Of a stretch of DNA of 37,701 nucleotides, positions 18,928-27,014 are shown one piece after another. The number at the start of each line of letters is the position of its first letter. Position 1 is the stretch's first letter. This stretch comes from Candidatus Jacksonbacteria bacterium RIFOXYB2_FULL_44_15 (GTDB lineage Bacteria > Patescibacteriota > Patescibacteriia > UBA9629). The notes under the pieces are model-generated. The model saw only the letters and a program-made list of their open reading frames with translations, searched no databases and was not told the DNA's origin. Made by a program: the position numbers and the translations under genes. The stretch lies in contig MHJY01000030.1 of the NCBI GenBank assembly GCA_001818235.1, forward strand, positions 1 through 37,701, in the 5' to 3' direction.

Positions 18928-19008
18928 AAAAACCTCTTACGAAGCGAGCTAAACCTTTTTCGGAGCGAGTCTGCCCCGCCCCCCGCAAATAATTTAACTT
19001 GCTTCAAT

Positions 19009-20079
19009 TTATTTTAAACCTTGACTAACAGAAATAATGTAACTGACGATTGTCCAGGCGATCCCGATAATAACCAATCCGATCGCTCCGGCAATAATCG
19101 TCTTCTTGCCTTTCTCCACTTTATCTTCTTCTCCCATGGCTGACATCCAGAGGAAACCGCCGTAAATCACGATAATCACGCCGATTATTCCTAAGAAACC
19201 CAGCGCGATATTGATAATCCGGCGAATCTGGTCGCGGATATCCTCGGTCGAACCGCCTAACCCCAGCTCAGTGGCTTGCTCGGCGCCAATGTCGCGAACG
19301 CATTGGCCAACATTGTTGTCGTCGAGTTGGCAGACTAAACCGCGATCACAACGCTCTGGCCGCGCGATATCTTCCACTAACTTGCCTAAATTAGGATCAG
19401 TGTTGATTGCGCTGTCGCTACAATCCACTCCCCGGCCAGCGCCAACACAATAATTGTTCTTCTCATTGCAAGTGTATTGGAATTCTACTTTTTTAACATC
19501 GCAGTGATCAAATTCCGAACACCATGTGCCAATCGCCACCCGGTCGCGCGTAGGCACGCATTTCTTGGCGGCGCCAGCTTCGGCACAACGTAAAGTGTCC
19601 AGGAAACAGCTACCTTTCGGACCTGGGTTGATAGTATCAATCACGCAAACATTACCGCCTAAATTGCGAGTTAAAGTGATGTTGGCATCAACCGTTCTAC
19701 CGCTTTTTACTTCGGTCACTTTAAAAACTACTACTGTTCCCGGGGCCGCGGCCGAAACTGCTGGCGGTCTATAATAAACCTTAAAGGATGACAATCCAAC
19801 ACCGACCCAAACTTGCTTGCTAACTGTACCAAGCGCCGGTGGCACCGTACTAACATTAATATTGGCTGAACCGGTAACAGTATCACCGGAAACTGAAACG
19901 TTAAAGGTCATTGTTGTTCCCCCCAAAATACCCTGGGTACTCCTTGGCGAGATGTTGATGCTGGCAATCAGCGCCTTAGTTTCGGTAGGTTTAACCACCA
20001 GAATTACCGCCAAAACCGCTACCCCGACAAAGAGCATGGTAAGTACTCGTTGGAATTGATTCTTGATAAAGCGCTTCAT
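19009..20079 (-). CDS. Pilin-like two-TM protein with Ig-like plus Cys-rich ectodomain (paralog 2 of 3)
   Basis: Nearly colinear with 20155..21213. Start taken at MKRFIKNQFQRVLTMLFVGVAVLAV; the track ORF starts at 20139. Confidence 0.8.
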   Translation of the reverse strand: MKRFIKNQFQRVLTMLFVGVAVLAVILVVKPTETKALIASINISPRSTQGILGGTTMTFNVSVSGDTVTGSANINVSTVPPALGTVSKQVWVGVGLSSFKVYYRPPAVSAAAPGTVVVFKVTEVKSGRTVDANITLTRNLGGNVCVIDTINPGPKGSCFLDTLRCAEAGAAKKCVPTRDRVAIGTWCSEFDHCDVKKVEFQYTCNEKNNYCVGAGRGVDCSDSAINTDPNLGKLVEDIARPERCDRGLVCQLDDNNVGQCVRDIGAEQATELGLGGSTEDIRDQIRRIINIALGFLGIIGVIIVIYGGFLWMSAMGEEDKVEKGKKTIIAGAIGLVIIGIAWTIVSYIISVSQGLK

Positions 20080-20154
20080 TAATTTAGATTGAACCGCCCG
20101 GGGGCCGGGAAAAATCCGACCCCCGCAAAGGCAATTCAAGTTGTTTCTAATTAT

Positions 20155-21213
20155 TTATTTCAAGCCTTGGCTGACGGAAATGATGTAGCTGACGATCGTC
20201 CAGGCGATACCAATAATAACCAAACCGATGGCACCGGCAATAATCGTCTTCTTGCCTTTCTCTACTTTCTCGTCATCGCCCATGGCCGACATCCAGAGGA
20301 AACCGCCGTAAATCACGATAATCACGCCAATCACTCCCAAGAAACCAAGCGCAATATTGATAATCCGGCGAATCTGATCACGAATATCCTCGGTCGTGCT
20401 ACCTAAACCTAACTCAGTAGCTTGTTCGGCGCCAATGTCGCGAACGCACTGGCCGACATTGTTGTCGTCGAGTTCGCAGACTAAACCGCGGTCACAACGC
20501 TCTGCCCGCGAAACATCTTCCACTAACTTACCTAAATCAGGATCCGTATTAATCGAGCTGTCGCTACAATCCACTCCCCGGCCAGCGCCAACACAATAAT
20601 TGTTATCAACATTGCAAGTGTATTGAAACTCTACTTTTTTAACATCACAGTGATCAAACTCCGAACACCAGGTGCCAATCGCCACCCGGTCGCGCGTAGC
20701 CACGCATTTCTTGGCGGCGCCAGCTTCAGAACAACGCAGAGTGTCCAGGAAACAGCTACCTTTCGGGCCTGGGTTAATTGTATCAATCACGCAAACATCA
20801 CCGCCCAAATTGCGCGTTAAGGTAATGTTGGCATCAACAGTTCGACCGCTTTTTATTTCGGTCACTTTAAAAATTACTACTGTCCCTGGAGCAGCGGCGG
20901 CAACTGCTGGCGGTCTGTAATAAACCTGAAAGGATGACAAACCAGCACCGGCCCAAACTTGCTTGCTAACTGTACCAAGCGCCGGCACTGTACTAACAGT
21001 AATATTGGCTGAAGTGGTAACAGTATCACCGGAAACGGAGACATTAAAGGTCATTGTTGTACCTCCTAATATCCCCTGGGTGCTATTCGGCGAAATATTG
21101 ATGTCGGCGATCAGCGCTTGCGTCACGCTCGGCTTAGCCACCAATATTACTGCCAAGGCCGCCACACCCAAAAAGGTGAGCAATAAAGCCTTTTTTAGTA
21201 AATTTCTGGGCAT
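20155..21213 (-). CDS. Pilin-like two-TM protein with Ig-like plus Cys-rich ectodomain (paralog 3 of 3)
   Basis: Same architecture as 19009..20079. C-terminus EDIRDQIRRIINIALGFLGVIGVIIVIYGGFLWMSAMGDDEKVEKGKKTIIAGAIGLVIIGIAWTIVSYIISVSQGLK. Confidence 0.8.
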   Translation of the reverse strand: MPRNLLKKALLLTFLGVAALAVILVAKPSVTQALIADINISPNSTQGILGGTTMTFNVSVSGDTVTTSANITVSTVPALGTVSKQVWAGAGLSSFQVYYRPPAVAAAAPGTVVIFKVTEIKSGRTVDANITLTRNLGGDVCVIDTINPGPKGSCFLDTLRCSEAGAAKKCVATRDRVAIGTWCSEFDHCDVKKVEFQYTCNVDNNYCVGAGRGVDCSDSSINTDPDLGKLVEDVSRAERCDRGLVCELDDNNVGQCVRDIGAEQATELGLGSTTEDIRDQIRRIINIALGFLGVIGVIIVIYGGFLWMSAMGDDEKVEKGKKTIIAGAIGLVIIGIAWTIVSYIISVSQGLK

Positions 21214-21374
21214 ACTATATTGTGGGCAGGGCTAAATTCTCTGGAAAGGCAGATGACACTGCGCAGGTTGTCATCTAACGTATTCCCTAGAAAATCTAAC
21301 CTGACGTACAATTTTATTTATTTAAAACTTATTTTGATATTTTTTGATGCTTTTGATTTCTCTGAACAAATATT

Positions 21375-21824
21375 TTATCCAATCGCCCGACCAACCTGCA
21401 AAACATACGAAGTAATGGTCCAGGCAATGGAAACGATTACCGCGCCAATCGCCGCCCACACAAGCGTATGCTTGCCTTTGGTAACTTGATCTTCCCGGCC
21501 AGCCGAGGTAATCCATAACAAGCCGCCGTAAATTATCATGATAACTACAATCGTCCCTAAAAGCCCCATTGCGACGTTAATCATTACCCGAATATTAGCC
21601 CTAGGGTCGCTGACGCTGGAACCAAAGCCGCGATTGGCCGTCACCTCAGAACCGTATAAACAACGCACAGCTGGTTTTGTAGTACCATCTGTCGTGTGCC
21701 CACTGGCATCTAACATAACGTCGCCCGGGGCGCAAGTAATTGCTCGGGTCGTTTGCACTCCATAAATTGCCCCGCCTAAAATAAAGCTGGCAACTATTAA
21801 AATATAAAAACTTATTTTCATCAC
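21375..21824 (-). CDS. Pilin-like two-TM protein with short ectodomain
   Basis: DPRANIRVMINVAMGLLGTIVVIMIIYGGLLWITSAGREDQVTKGKHTLVWAAIGAVIVSIAWTITSYVLQVGRAIG. Confidence 0.8.
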   Translation of the reverse strand: MMKISFYILIVASFILGGAIYGVQTTRAITCAPGDVMLDASGHTTDGTTKPAVRCLYGSEVTANRGFGSSVSDPRANIRVMINVAMGLLGTIVVIMIIYGGLLWITSAGREDQVTKGKHTLVWAAIGAVIVSIAWTITSYVLQVGRAIG

Positions 21825-21890
21825 TTATCCACAATTTAACTGTATTATACCACTGGCGACTGTTTGGGGTCAAATAAAAATTATAATCTC

Positions 21891-22247
21891 TCAGCCAGTG
21901 GTTGAGACAGCTGACAAAATGCCGAGTAAGTAACTAATCAAGGCGTAGGCAATAAAAATGATGACTAAGCCTAACGTTGTCCAGTACAAATTATCTTTAT
22001 ACTTTTGCAGGCTGGTGGGATTCCCCCGCGAATAAATCATTCCAAAACCGGCAATGATAAAATTTAAAAGCGCTAGGGTTCCGACGATTCCTAAAATCGC
22101 CTGAATAACCCGGGCGACCAGTTCGTACGGATCAGAAACATTTAATGGATCCTGTAATTTAACCGCAAGAGCAATTTGGGGTATGAGTAAAATCAAGCCC
22201 AGGCCTGAGAGATAAATAAATTTTTTGAGACGTTGAGCAAAAAACAT
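21891..22247 (-). CDS. Minimal pilin-like two-TM protein without ectodomain
   Basis: 118 aa: signal peptide plus PYELVARVIQAILGIVGTLALLNFIIAGFGMIYSRGNPTSLQKYKDNLYWTTLGLVIIFIAYALISYLLG. Confidence 0.75.
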   Translation of the reverse strand: MFFAQRLKKFIYLSGLGLILLIPQIALAVKLQDPLNVSDPYELVARVIQAILGIVGTLALLNFIIAGFGMIYSRGNPTSLQKYKDNLYWTTLGLVIIFIAYALISYLLGILSAVSTTG

Positions 22248-22263
22248 AATATCAATTTGTCAT

Positions 22264-22390
22264 AGATTGTCTGGGAATTCTACTCCGTCTTGACGGAGGT
22301 GAAAAAGGACAATGCTTTATGGCTTATTTAAGCCTTTGTTAAATGACACCCTGTCAAGACAGGGGAGAAATGACAATTCGCGGACAGTCC
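22264..22390 (+). mobile_element. 127-bp MITE-like element, copy A
   Basis: Imperfect terminal inverted repeats AGATTGTCTGGGAATT / AATTCGCGGACAGTCC (12/16). Internal hairpins CTCCGTC-TT-GACGGAG, GGCTTA-TT-TAAGCC, CCCTGTC-AA-GACAGGG. Copy B has the same length. Confidence 0.75.
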
Positions 22391-22438
22391 TGTCTAAAAT
22401 AATATCCAATGTTGAAAATAAAACCGTTTTGATTCTCC

Positions 22439-23272
22439 CTACTTAGTAGTAGCCGGCGGTACGCACGGCGGCTTGGGGCATTTAGGCAATTTAGCCGGGC
22501 CGCAACAATATTGGCCTTCCCTACATAAAGTCTCATCTTCTAAACAATCATACTCTAACTTCGGGTTATTCGGATCAGGGCCAGCCGCTTCTTCCCGCTT
22601 GCGTTTAACGTCTGTTATCTGCACACAACTATATGCGTCTAAACCTTGGCGCTGACCTGTATTACCAAAATAATCTTGATAATCGTCATTATTAGCTAAA
22701 AAAGTACAAGCATCCTCATTAAAACACGTTCCATTTTCGTCACAATGGCCCCACAATGTGTTCGTGCCACTCGCCAACTTACACGGCGTGCCAACACCGC
22801 GGCTAAAACAAGCTAGATCAGGATCTGTTGAACCAAGAGGCGGTTCGCAAACGTAATCCCACGGATTACCAAAAATTTTAAAAGTTACTTTTTGGCCGTT
22901 GGCATTAGCCAACTCTGATGGCGATCCAGCCGCCGTACCAAGTCCGAAAAGAACAAAGTTTACCAACTGCCAAGCCGCCAGCACCACAATACCGCCGTAA
23001 ACCGCATTCCACATTAAATCTTTGCCGCGTTGGATCGATTCCGAATTGCCCCGTTTCCACATCAAGTACCAAGCGACCCCGACGATAAAAAGGCCAAAAA
23101 TCGACACCCCTAAAAAGTACAATAAAAATTCAGAAATCCGGCCGATCACATCTACTATATCACACAAGCCGCAATTACCGCCATAGACGCACGGCGGCAA
23201 AAGCGACACCTGGGCGAGGGCCGGGAGAGGGAGGAGGAGAAGAGTGAGCGTTAAAATGATAAGTACTGTCAT
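22439..23272 (-). CDS. Pilin-like two-TM protein with reversed architecture (TM hairpin first, Cys-rich C-terminal domain)
   Basis: Signal peptide, then IGRISEFLLYFLGVSIFGLFIVGVAWYLMWKRGNSESIQRGKDLMWNAVYGGIVVLAAWQLVNFVLFGLG, then Cys-rich tail ...CLEDETLCREGQYCCGPAKLPKCPKPPC. Confidence 0.7.
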   Translation of the reverse strand: MTVLIILTLTLLLLPLPALAQVSLLPPCVYGGNCGLCDIVDVIGRISEFLLYFLGVSIFGLFIVGVAWYLMWKRGNSESIQRGKDLMWNAVYGGIVVLAAWQLVNFVLFGLGTAAGSPSELANANGQKVTFKIFGNPWDYVCEPPLGSTDPDLACFSRGVGTPCKLASGTNTLWGHCDENGTCFNEDACTFLANNDDYQDYFGNTGQRQGLDAYSCVQITDVKRKREEAAGPDPNNPKLEYDCLEDETLCREGQYCCGPAKLPKCPKPPCVPPATTK

Positions 23273-23299
23273 GTCACTGTGTTATTTTAACAATGCCGG

Positions 23300-23442
23300 T
23301 TAATTTTCAATTTTCAAATACCAATTTTCAATAAATTTTCAATGACTAAATTTTCAAACAGTTAGCTTTAGTGCCGCTTTGAAAATTAAATCATTAATTC
23401 ATTGGTTATTGATTGAAAATTGTAAATTGTAAATTGAAAATT
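23300..23442. repeat. Long AT-rich imperfect palindrome built of TTTTCAA words
   Basis: ttaattttcaattttcaaataccaattttcaa...gactaaattttcaaa pairs with tttgaaaattaaatcat...attgattgaaaattgtaaattgtaaattgaaaatta. Confidence 0.75.
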
Positions 23443-24859
23443 ACTTGAGTGTCTGCGTCACCTGCTGAGCCGCTGTGTTTAAAACCGCCTCCAGCTCCCC
23501 CTTGCCCGCGGCCGCGTCGCCCATCATCGTCATTAAAGCCTCTTCGGCCTTCGGCGCGTTTGCGCCATGATACCAGCTCAAAGCTTGCGGCGCTTGGCTG
23601 GCAAAAACTTTTAGATAAGGATCAACCGCCAACGCTTGATGTTCTTTTAAAGGCGACAATCGGTTGCCGGAATTTTGCAGTTTCAACAAATTTTCCGGCC
23701 GCGACAGCCAGTTTAGGAAATGCCAGGCTTGATCTTGATATTTTGATTTTTTTGCCACTGTTTCCACCCAATAATTAGCCACCGTTAAATTGCCGACCGC
23801 TTCTTGGGGCGACGGCATAGCCGCCACGCCAAAATTTACTTTGGAATTGCGAATCTCTGCCAAGTTGTAAGCGTACCCAAAAAGATAAGCGAGCTTCCCC
23901 TGCTTAAACATTTCCAAGGCCGGACTTTGGCCAACATTCCAGGTGTAAACTTTTTTATTCGGATCAGCAAAATCAACGTAAAAACGCAGGGCTTCCAAGC
24001 CGGCGTTATATTCGTCCTCTGGCCGGATACTGCGGTTAAAAGTAGCGTAGGTATTTGCCTTATCAAACATCTGCACCCCGGTTTGCATCATCAAGGTTAT
24101 CAAAATATCCGTTGGCCTGATGACGTTTTCGGTTGTGCCCAAGGCCGCCCCAGCCACGATTACATTATTAGTCTTATCAATCTTCGTAATTTTCATCACG
24201 TCTTCCTGAAACCTCTGCCAATTAGTCGGTACATCAAAAATTTCGTTCTCTTCCAATAAACCTATATTATAGTAAAGGGCCATGTTATCCACGTAAAGCG
24301 GCAGGGCCAGCACTCCCTGCGTTTCCTGCCCCAAAGCGTGAACCGCCTCAAGATCAACCGTCGACAACACATCATCGCGCACAAAAGCGTAATAATTCCG
24401 TTTGATGTCAGCTGAGGTCAAAAGAGTAACTTCCTCGGTATAAACATTCTGCACCGAGGCCGCGAGTTCCCCAATCCCGGGCTCTCTCATAATCACCCGC
24501 TGAATTTTCGCGCTTGCCGGAGACGGCACGATAACATTGGCGTAAAGCGGCAACCAGTCGTGCGGTAGAGAAAATAGATCAGGCCCGCGATCCTCGGCCC
24601 AGGCTTTTAACAACTCCTGCTCGTACTCCTCAAACCGCAAAGACCGAAAACTAATCTGCACATTTGGGTACAATTTTGTATATTCGTCGATCAAAGGCTG
24701 CATCTCCACGGAATTATTCCAAACCTGCCAATAAGTTAAATTGATATTTTGGACATCAGCCAATTCCTGCGGCGTCGGTTTGCAACCAAAACCAGTCAAA
24801 AGCAAAAGCGCCGCCAAGACAGACATTTTTTTAATCGTTGATTTACCGGGCAGTAACAT
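23441..24859 (-). CDS. Extracellular solute-binding lipoprotein (ABC sugar-type)
   Basis: Lipobox LLLTGFGCKP; NLTYWQVWNNSVEMQPLIDEYTKLYPNVQISFRSLRFEEYEQELLKAWAEDRGPDLFSLPHDWLPLYA. Confidence 0.9.
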   Translation of the reverse strand: MLLPGKSTIKKMSVLAALLLLTGFGCKPTPQELADVQNINLTYWQVWNNSVEMQPLIDEYTKLYPNVQISFRSLRFEEYEQELLKAWAEDRGPDLFSLPHDWLPLYANVIVPSPASAKIQRVIMREPGIGELAASVQNVYTEEVTLLTSADIKRNYYAFVRDDVLSTVDLEAVHALGQETQGVLALPLYVDNMALYYNIGLLEENEIFDVPTNWQRFQEDVMKITKIDKTNNVIVAGAALGTTENVIRPTDILITLMMQTGVQMFDKANTYATFNRSIRPEDEYNAGLEALRFYVDFADPNKKVYTWNVGQSPALEMFKQGKLAYLFGYAYNLAEIRNSKVNFGVAAMPSPQEAVGNLTVANYWVETVAKKSKYQDQAWHFLNWLSRPENLLKLQNSGNRLSPLKEHQALAVDPYLKVFASQAPQALSWYHGANAPKAEEALMTMMGDAAAGKGELEAVLNTAAQQVTQTLK

Positions 24860-24881
24860 AATTTTTTTGATTGAAATTGAA

Positions 24882-25751
24882 TCAGTCTGGTTTAAATTCC
24901 GCCAAATACTTTTTTAAATCTCGGCCAATTTCCTTATCCTTTAAACCCATGGCGATGTTGGCCTGTATCCAGCCGAGTTTGCTTCCGCAGTCAAACCGTT
25001 GGCCGGAAAAACGATAGGCGTAAACCGGAGTTTTAACTAAAGCGTCGCGCAGGGCGTGGGAGAATCTGATCTCGCCGTCCGGCGCCGGCTCCTGTTCGAT
25101 TAAGGCGTCGACGACTTCTGAGGTCATAATGTAATGCCCCACGATTCCCAGTTTGGAAGGTGCTTCCTCCAGTTTAGGTTTTTCGATGATATGCGAAATG
25201 TGATACAAATTTGGCGCCACTTTCTTTCCGGCGATCACCCCGTATTTTTCGATGGCCGGCCCGGTGATTTCTTCCACCGCCACAATCGGCGCTTGATATT
25301 TTTCCCAAAGCTTAATCATTTGCTTGATTACCGGGGCCCCGATAATCACGTCGTCACCCCACATCACGACGCAGGCCTCGTCCGGCGCGAGCAATCGCCG
25401 CGCGCGCAAAATAGCGTCGCCGTCACCTCGCGGCTCGCCCTGGCGGACAAAATAATAATTAGCCCAAGTTGTCATTTCGCGCACCAGCTCCAGTTGTGAC
25501 TTCTTGCCTTTTTTCACCAGTGCAGATTCCAGTTCGCAATTTACGTCAAAATAATCTTCCAATGACCGCTTGGTCGAAGAGGTAACAAAAATAATGTCGC
25601 GAATGCCGCTTTCGACCGCCTCCTTTACTATATAATGGATAACCGGCCGATCAACAATCGGAAACATTTCTTTGGGAATAGTTTTAGAGGCTGGCAAAAT
25701 TCGGGTGCCGAGTCCGGCCACCGGAATGATGGCTTTGGTGATTTTCTTCAT
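24882..25751 (-). CDS. galU: UTP--glucose-1-phosphate uridylyltransferase
   Basis: MKKITKAIIPVAGLGTRILPASKTIPKEMFPIVDRPVIHYIVKEAVESGIRDIIFVT...RFDCGSKLGWIQANI. Confidence 0.96.
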   Translation of the reverse strand: MKKITKAIIPVAGLGTRILPASKTIPKEMFPIVDRPVIHYIVKEAVESGIRDIIFVTSSTKRSLEDYFDVNCELESALVKKGKKSQLELVREMTTWANYYFVRQGEPRGDGDAILRARRLLAPDEACVVMWGDDVIIGAPVIKQMIKLWEKYQAPIVAVEEITGPAIEKYGVIAGKKVAPNLYHISHIIEKPKLEEAPSKLGIVGHYIMTSEVVDALIEQEPAPDGEIRFSHALRDALVKTPVYAYRFSGQRFDCGSKLGWIQANIAMGLKDKEIGRDLKKYLAEFKPD

Positions 25752-25818
25752 AGAATCAATTCTTATTATCTATAGTGTAGAAACAATTGCGGCTACTGTC
25801 AACGCGAGCACGAAGCAG

Positions 25819-25945
25819 AGACTGTCCGAAAATCGGCATTTCTACCCTGTCTTGACAGGGTGTCATTTAACAAAGGCTTAAATAAGCCATAAAGCATCGT
25901 CCTTTTTCACCTCCGTCAAGACGGAGTAGAATTCTCAAACAGCCT
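25819..25945 (-). mobile_element. 127-bp MITE-like element, copy B (inverted relative to copy A)
   Basis: The reverse complement matches 22264-22390 at about 116/127 positions by hand count. Same TIRs and three hairpins. Confidence 0.75.
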
Positions 25946-25947
25946 GA

Positions 25948-26169
25948 TCAAAGATACACAATAAAAGCCAGCACCGCATGAGTGACTGCGACGACAAGTG
26001 TGGCAAACGCCAATTTTTTGTGCCAACGAAAAGGAATCAACCTTATCCCCTTTTGATTCAGAAGCGGCACCGAAATCGTCAAGAGCATGAGCAACAAAGT
26101 AACTATACCCAAATCAAAAAACAATGGCCTGCCTAAAATTGGATAACTGGCGATGTTTTGGATAGTCAT
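25948..26169 (-). CDS. Small two-TM membrane protein
   Basis: 73-aa hydrophobic ORF with WHKKLAFATLVVAVTHAVLAFIVYL. Confidence 0.6.
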   Translation of the reverse strand: MTIQNIASYPILGRPLFFDLGIVTLLLMLLTISVPLLNQKGIRLIPFRWHKKLAFATLVVAVTHAVLAFIVYL

Positions 26170-26204
26170 AAAAGATTATATAATTCTGATGGTGGTTGTA
26201 ACCG

Positions 26205-27014
26205 CTATCGGCCAGTCCGGTTAACCGCCAAAGCAATTAAAAATAAAATGAAATTGAGAATGACAATCGCGGCGCCGGCCGGTAAATCCAGATAGTAAGA
26301 AATCGTGATGCCCAAAATTACCGAAAACACCGCGCCACCAGCCGCCATCAACAAGGCAAATTTTAAACTCTTGGCCAACTGTAATGATGTAACCGCCGGC
26401 AAAATTAACAGCGCCGAAACCAACATAATGCCAACCACCCGCACCGCCAGGACAACCGTCACCGCAGTCAACAAAACCAGCATCGTGTTCAGCCGGCCGG
26501 TGGCGATGCCGCTCACTTTAGCCTGTTCTTCATCAAAGGTGGCAGAGAATAAATCATGATAAAACATAATCACCACAATAATGACAATAATGGATAAAGT
26601 GATGGCCGCTATAGTCTCCGGCCCGCTGATGGCCAAAATATTGCCGAAAAGATAACCGAGCAAATCAACGTTAAAGCCATGCGCCATCGTGGCCAAAATT
26701 ACGCCGCCGGCGATGCCGACTGCCGAAACAATGCCAATAGCCGCGTCCCCGTAAACCTTGGCCCGCTCGGTCAGCTTTAAAATAAAATACGAACCCAGTG
26801 CCACCACCGGCAAAGCCACAAACAAAGGATAAATTCCGGTAAACAAACCAAGCGCCACCGCGCCAAAAGCAACGTGCGACAGCCCATCGCCGATCATCGA
26901 CATCCGCCGCAAAACCAAAAACAATCCCAGCAACGCGCAAAGAAGCGCGATAAACGAGCCGGCCAGAAACGCCCGCTGGATAAAAATAAAATGTAAAAAA
27001 TCAAAATTAATCAT
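26205..27014 (-). CDS. Metal ABC transporter permease (ZnuB/MntB family)
   Basis: LVLRRMSMIGDGLSHVAFGAVALGLFTGIYP; polytopic; overlaps the ATPase gene. Confidence 0.9.
   Translation of the reverse strand: MINFDFLHFIFIQRAFLAGSFIALLCALLGLFLVLRRMSMIGDGLSHVAFGAVALGLFTGIYPLFVALPVVALGSYFILKLTERAKVYGDAAIGIVSAVGIAGGVILATMAHGFNVDLLGYLFGNILAISGPETIAAITLSIIVIIVVIMFYHDLFSATFDEEQAKVSGIATGRLNTMLVLLTAVTVVLAVRVVGIMLVSALLILPAVTSLQLAKSLKFALLMAAGGAVFSVILGITISYYLDLPAGAAIVILNFILFLIALAVNRTGR

Noticed and set aside
18110-20920. Antisense ORFs opposite the pilin-like genes (18110..18478, 19211..19453, 19526..19774, 20396..20599, 20672..20920), including similar sequences at repeated positions
   Set aside because: They mirror the duplicated sense genes; similarity is inherited from the sense paralogs. 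Composition (Ser/Arg/Pro-rich, no domain motifs) is typical of shadow ORFs.
17866-21213. Ectodomain variation considered as a diversity-generating retroelement target
   Set aside because: No reverse transcriptase, template repeat or adenine-biased variable repeat was seen; tandem duplication explains the pattern better.
14449-23272. Pilin-like cluster considered as a complete type IV secretion system
   Set aside because: No VirB4/VirD4 ATPase, relaxase, VirB6/8/9/10 or other machinery genes are present in the window; only the hairpin proteins are supported.
22264-25945. Segment between the inverted 127-bp elements considered as a composite transposon
   Set aside because: No transposase or recombinase between the copies, and no target-site duplication outside them; kept only as MITE-like pair/possible invertible segment.
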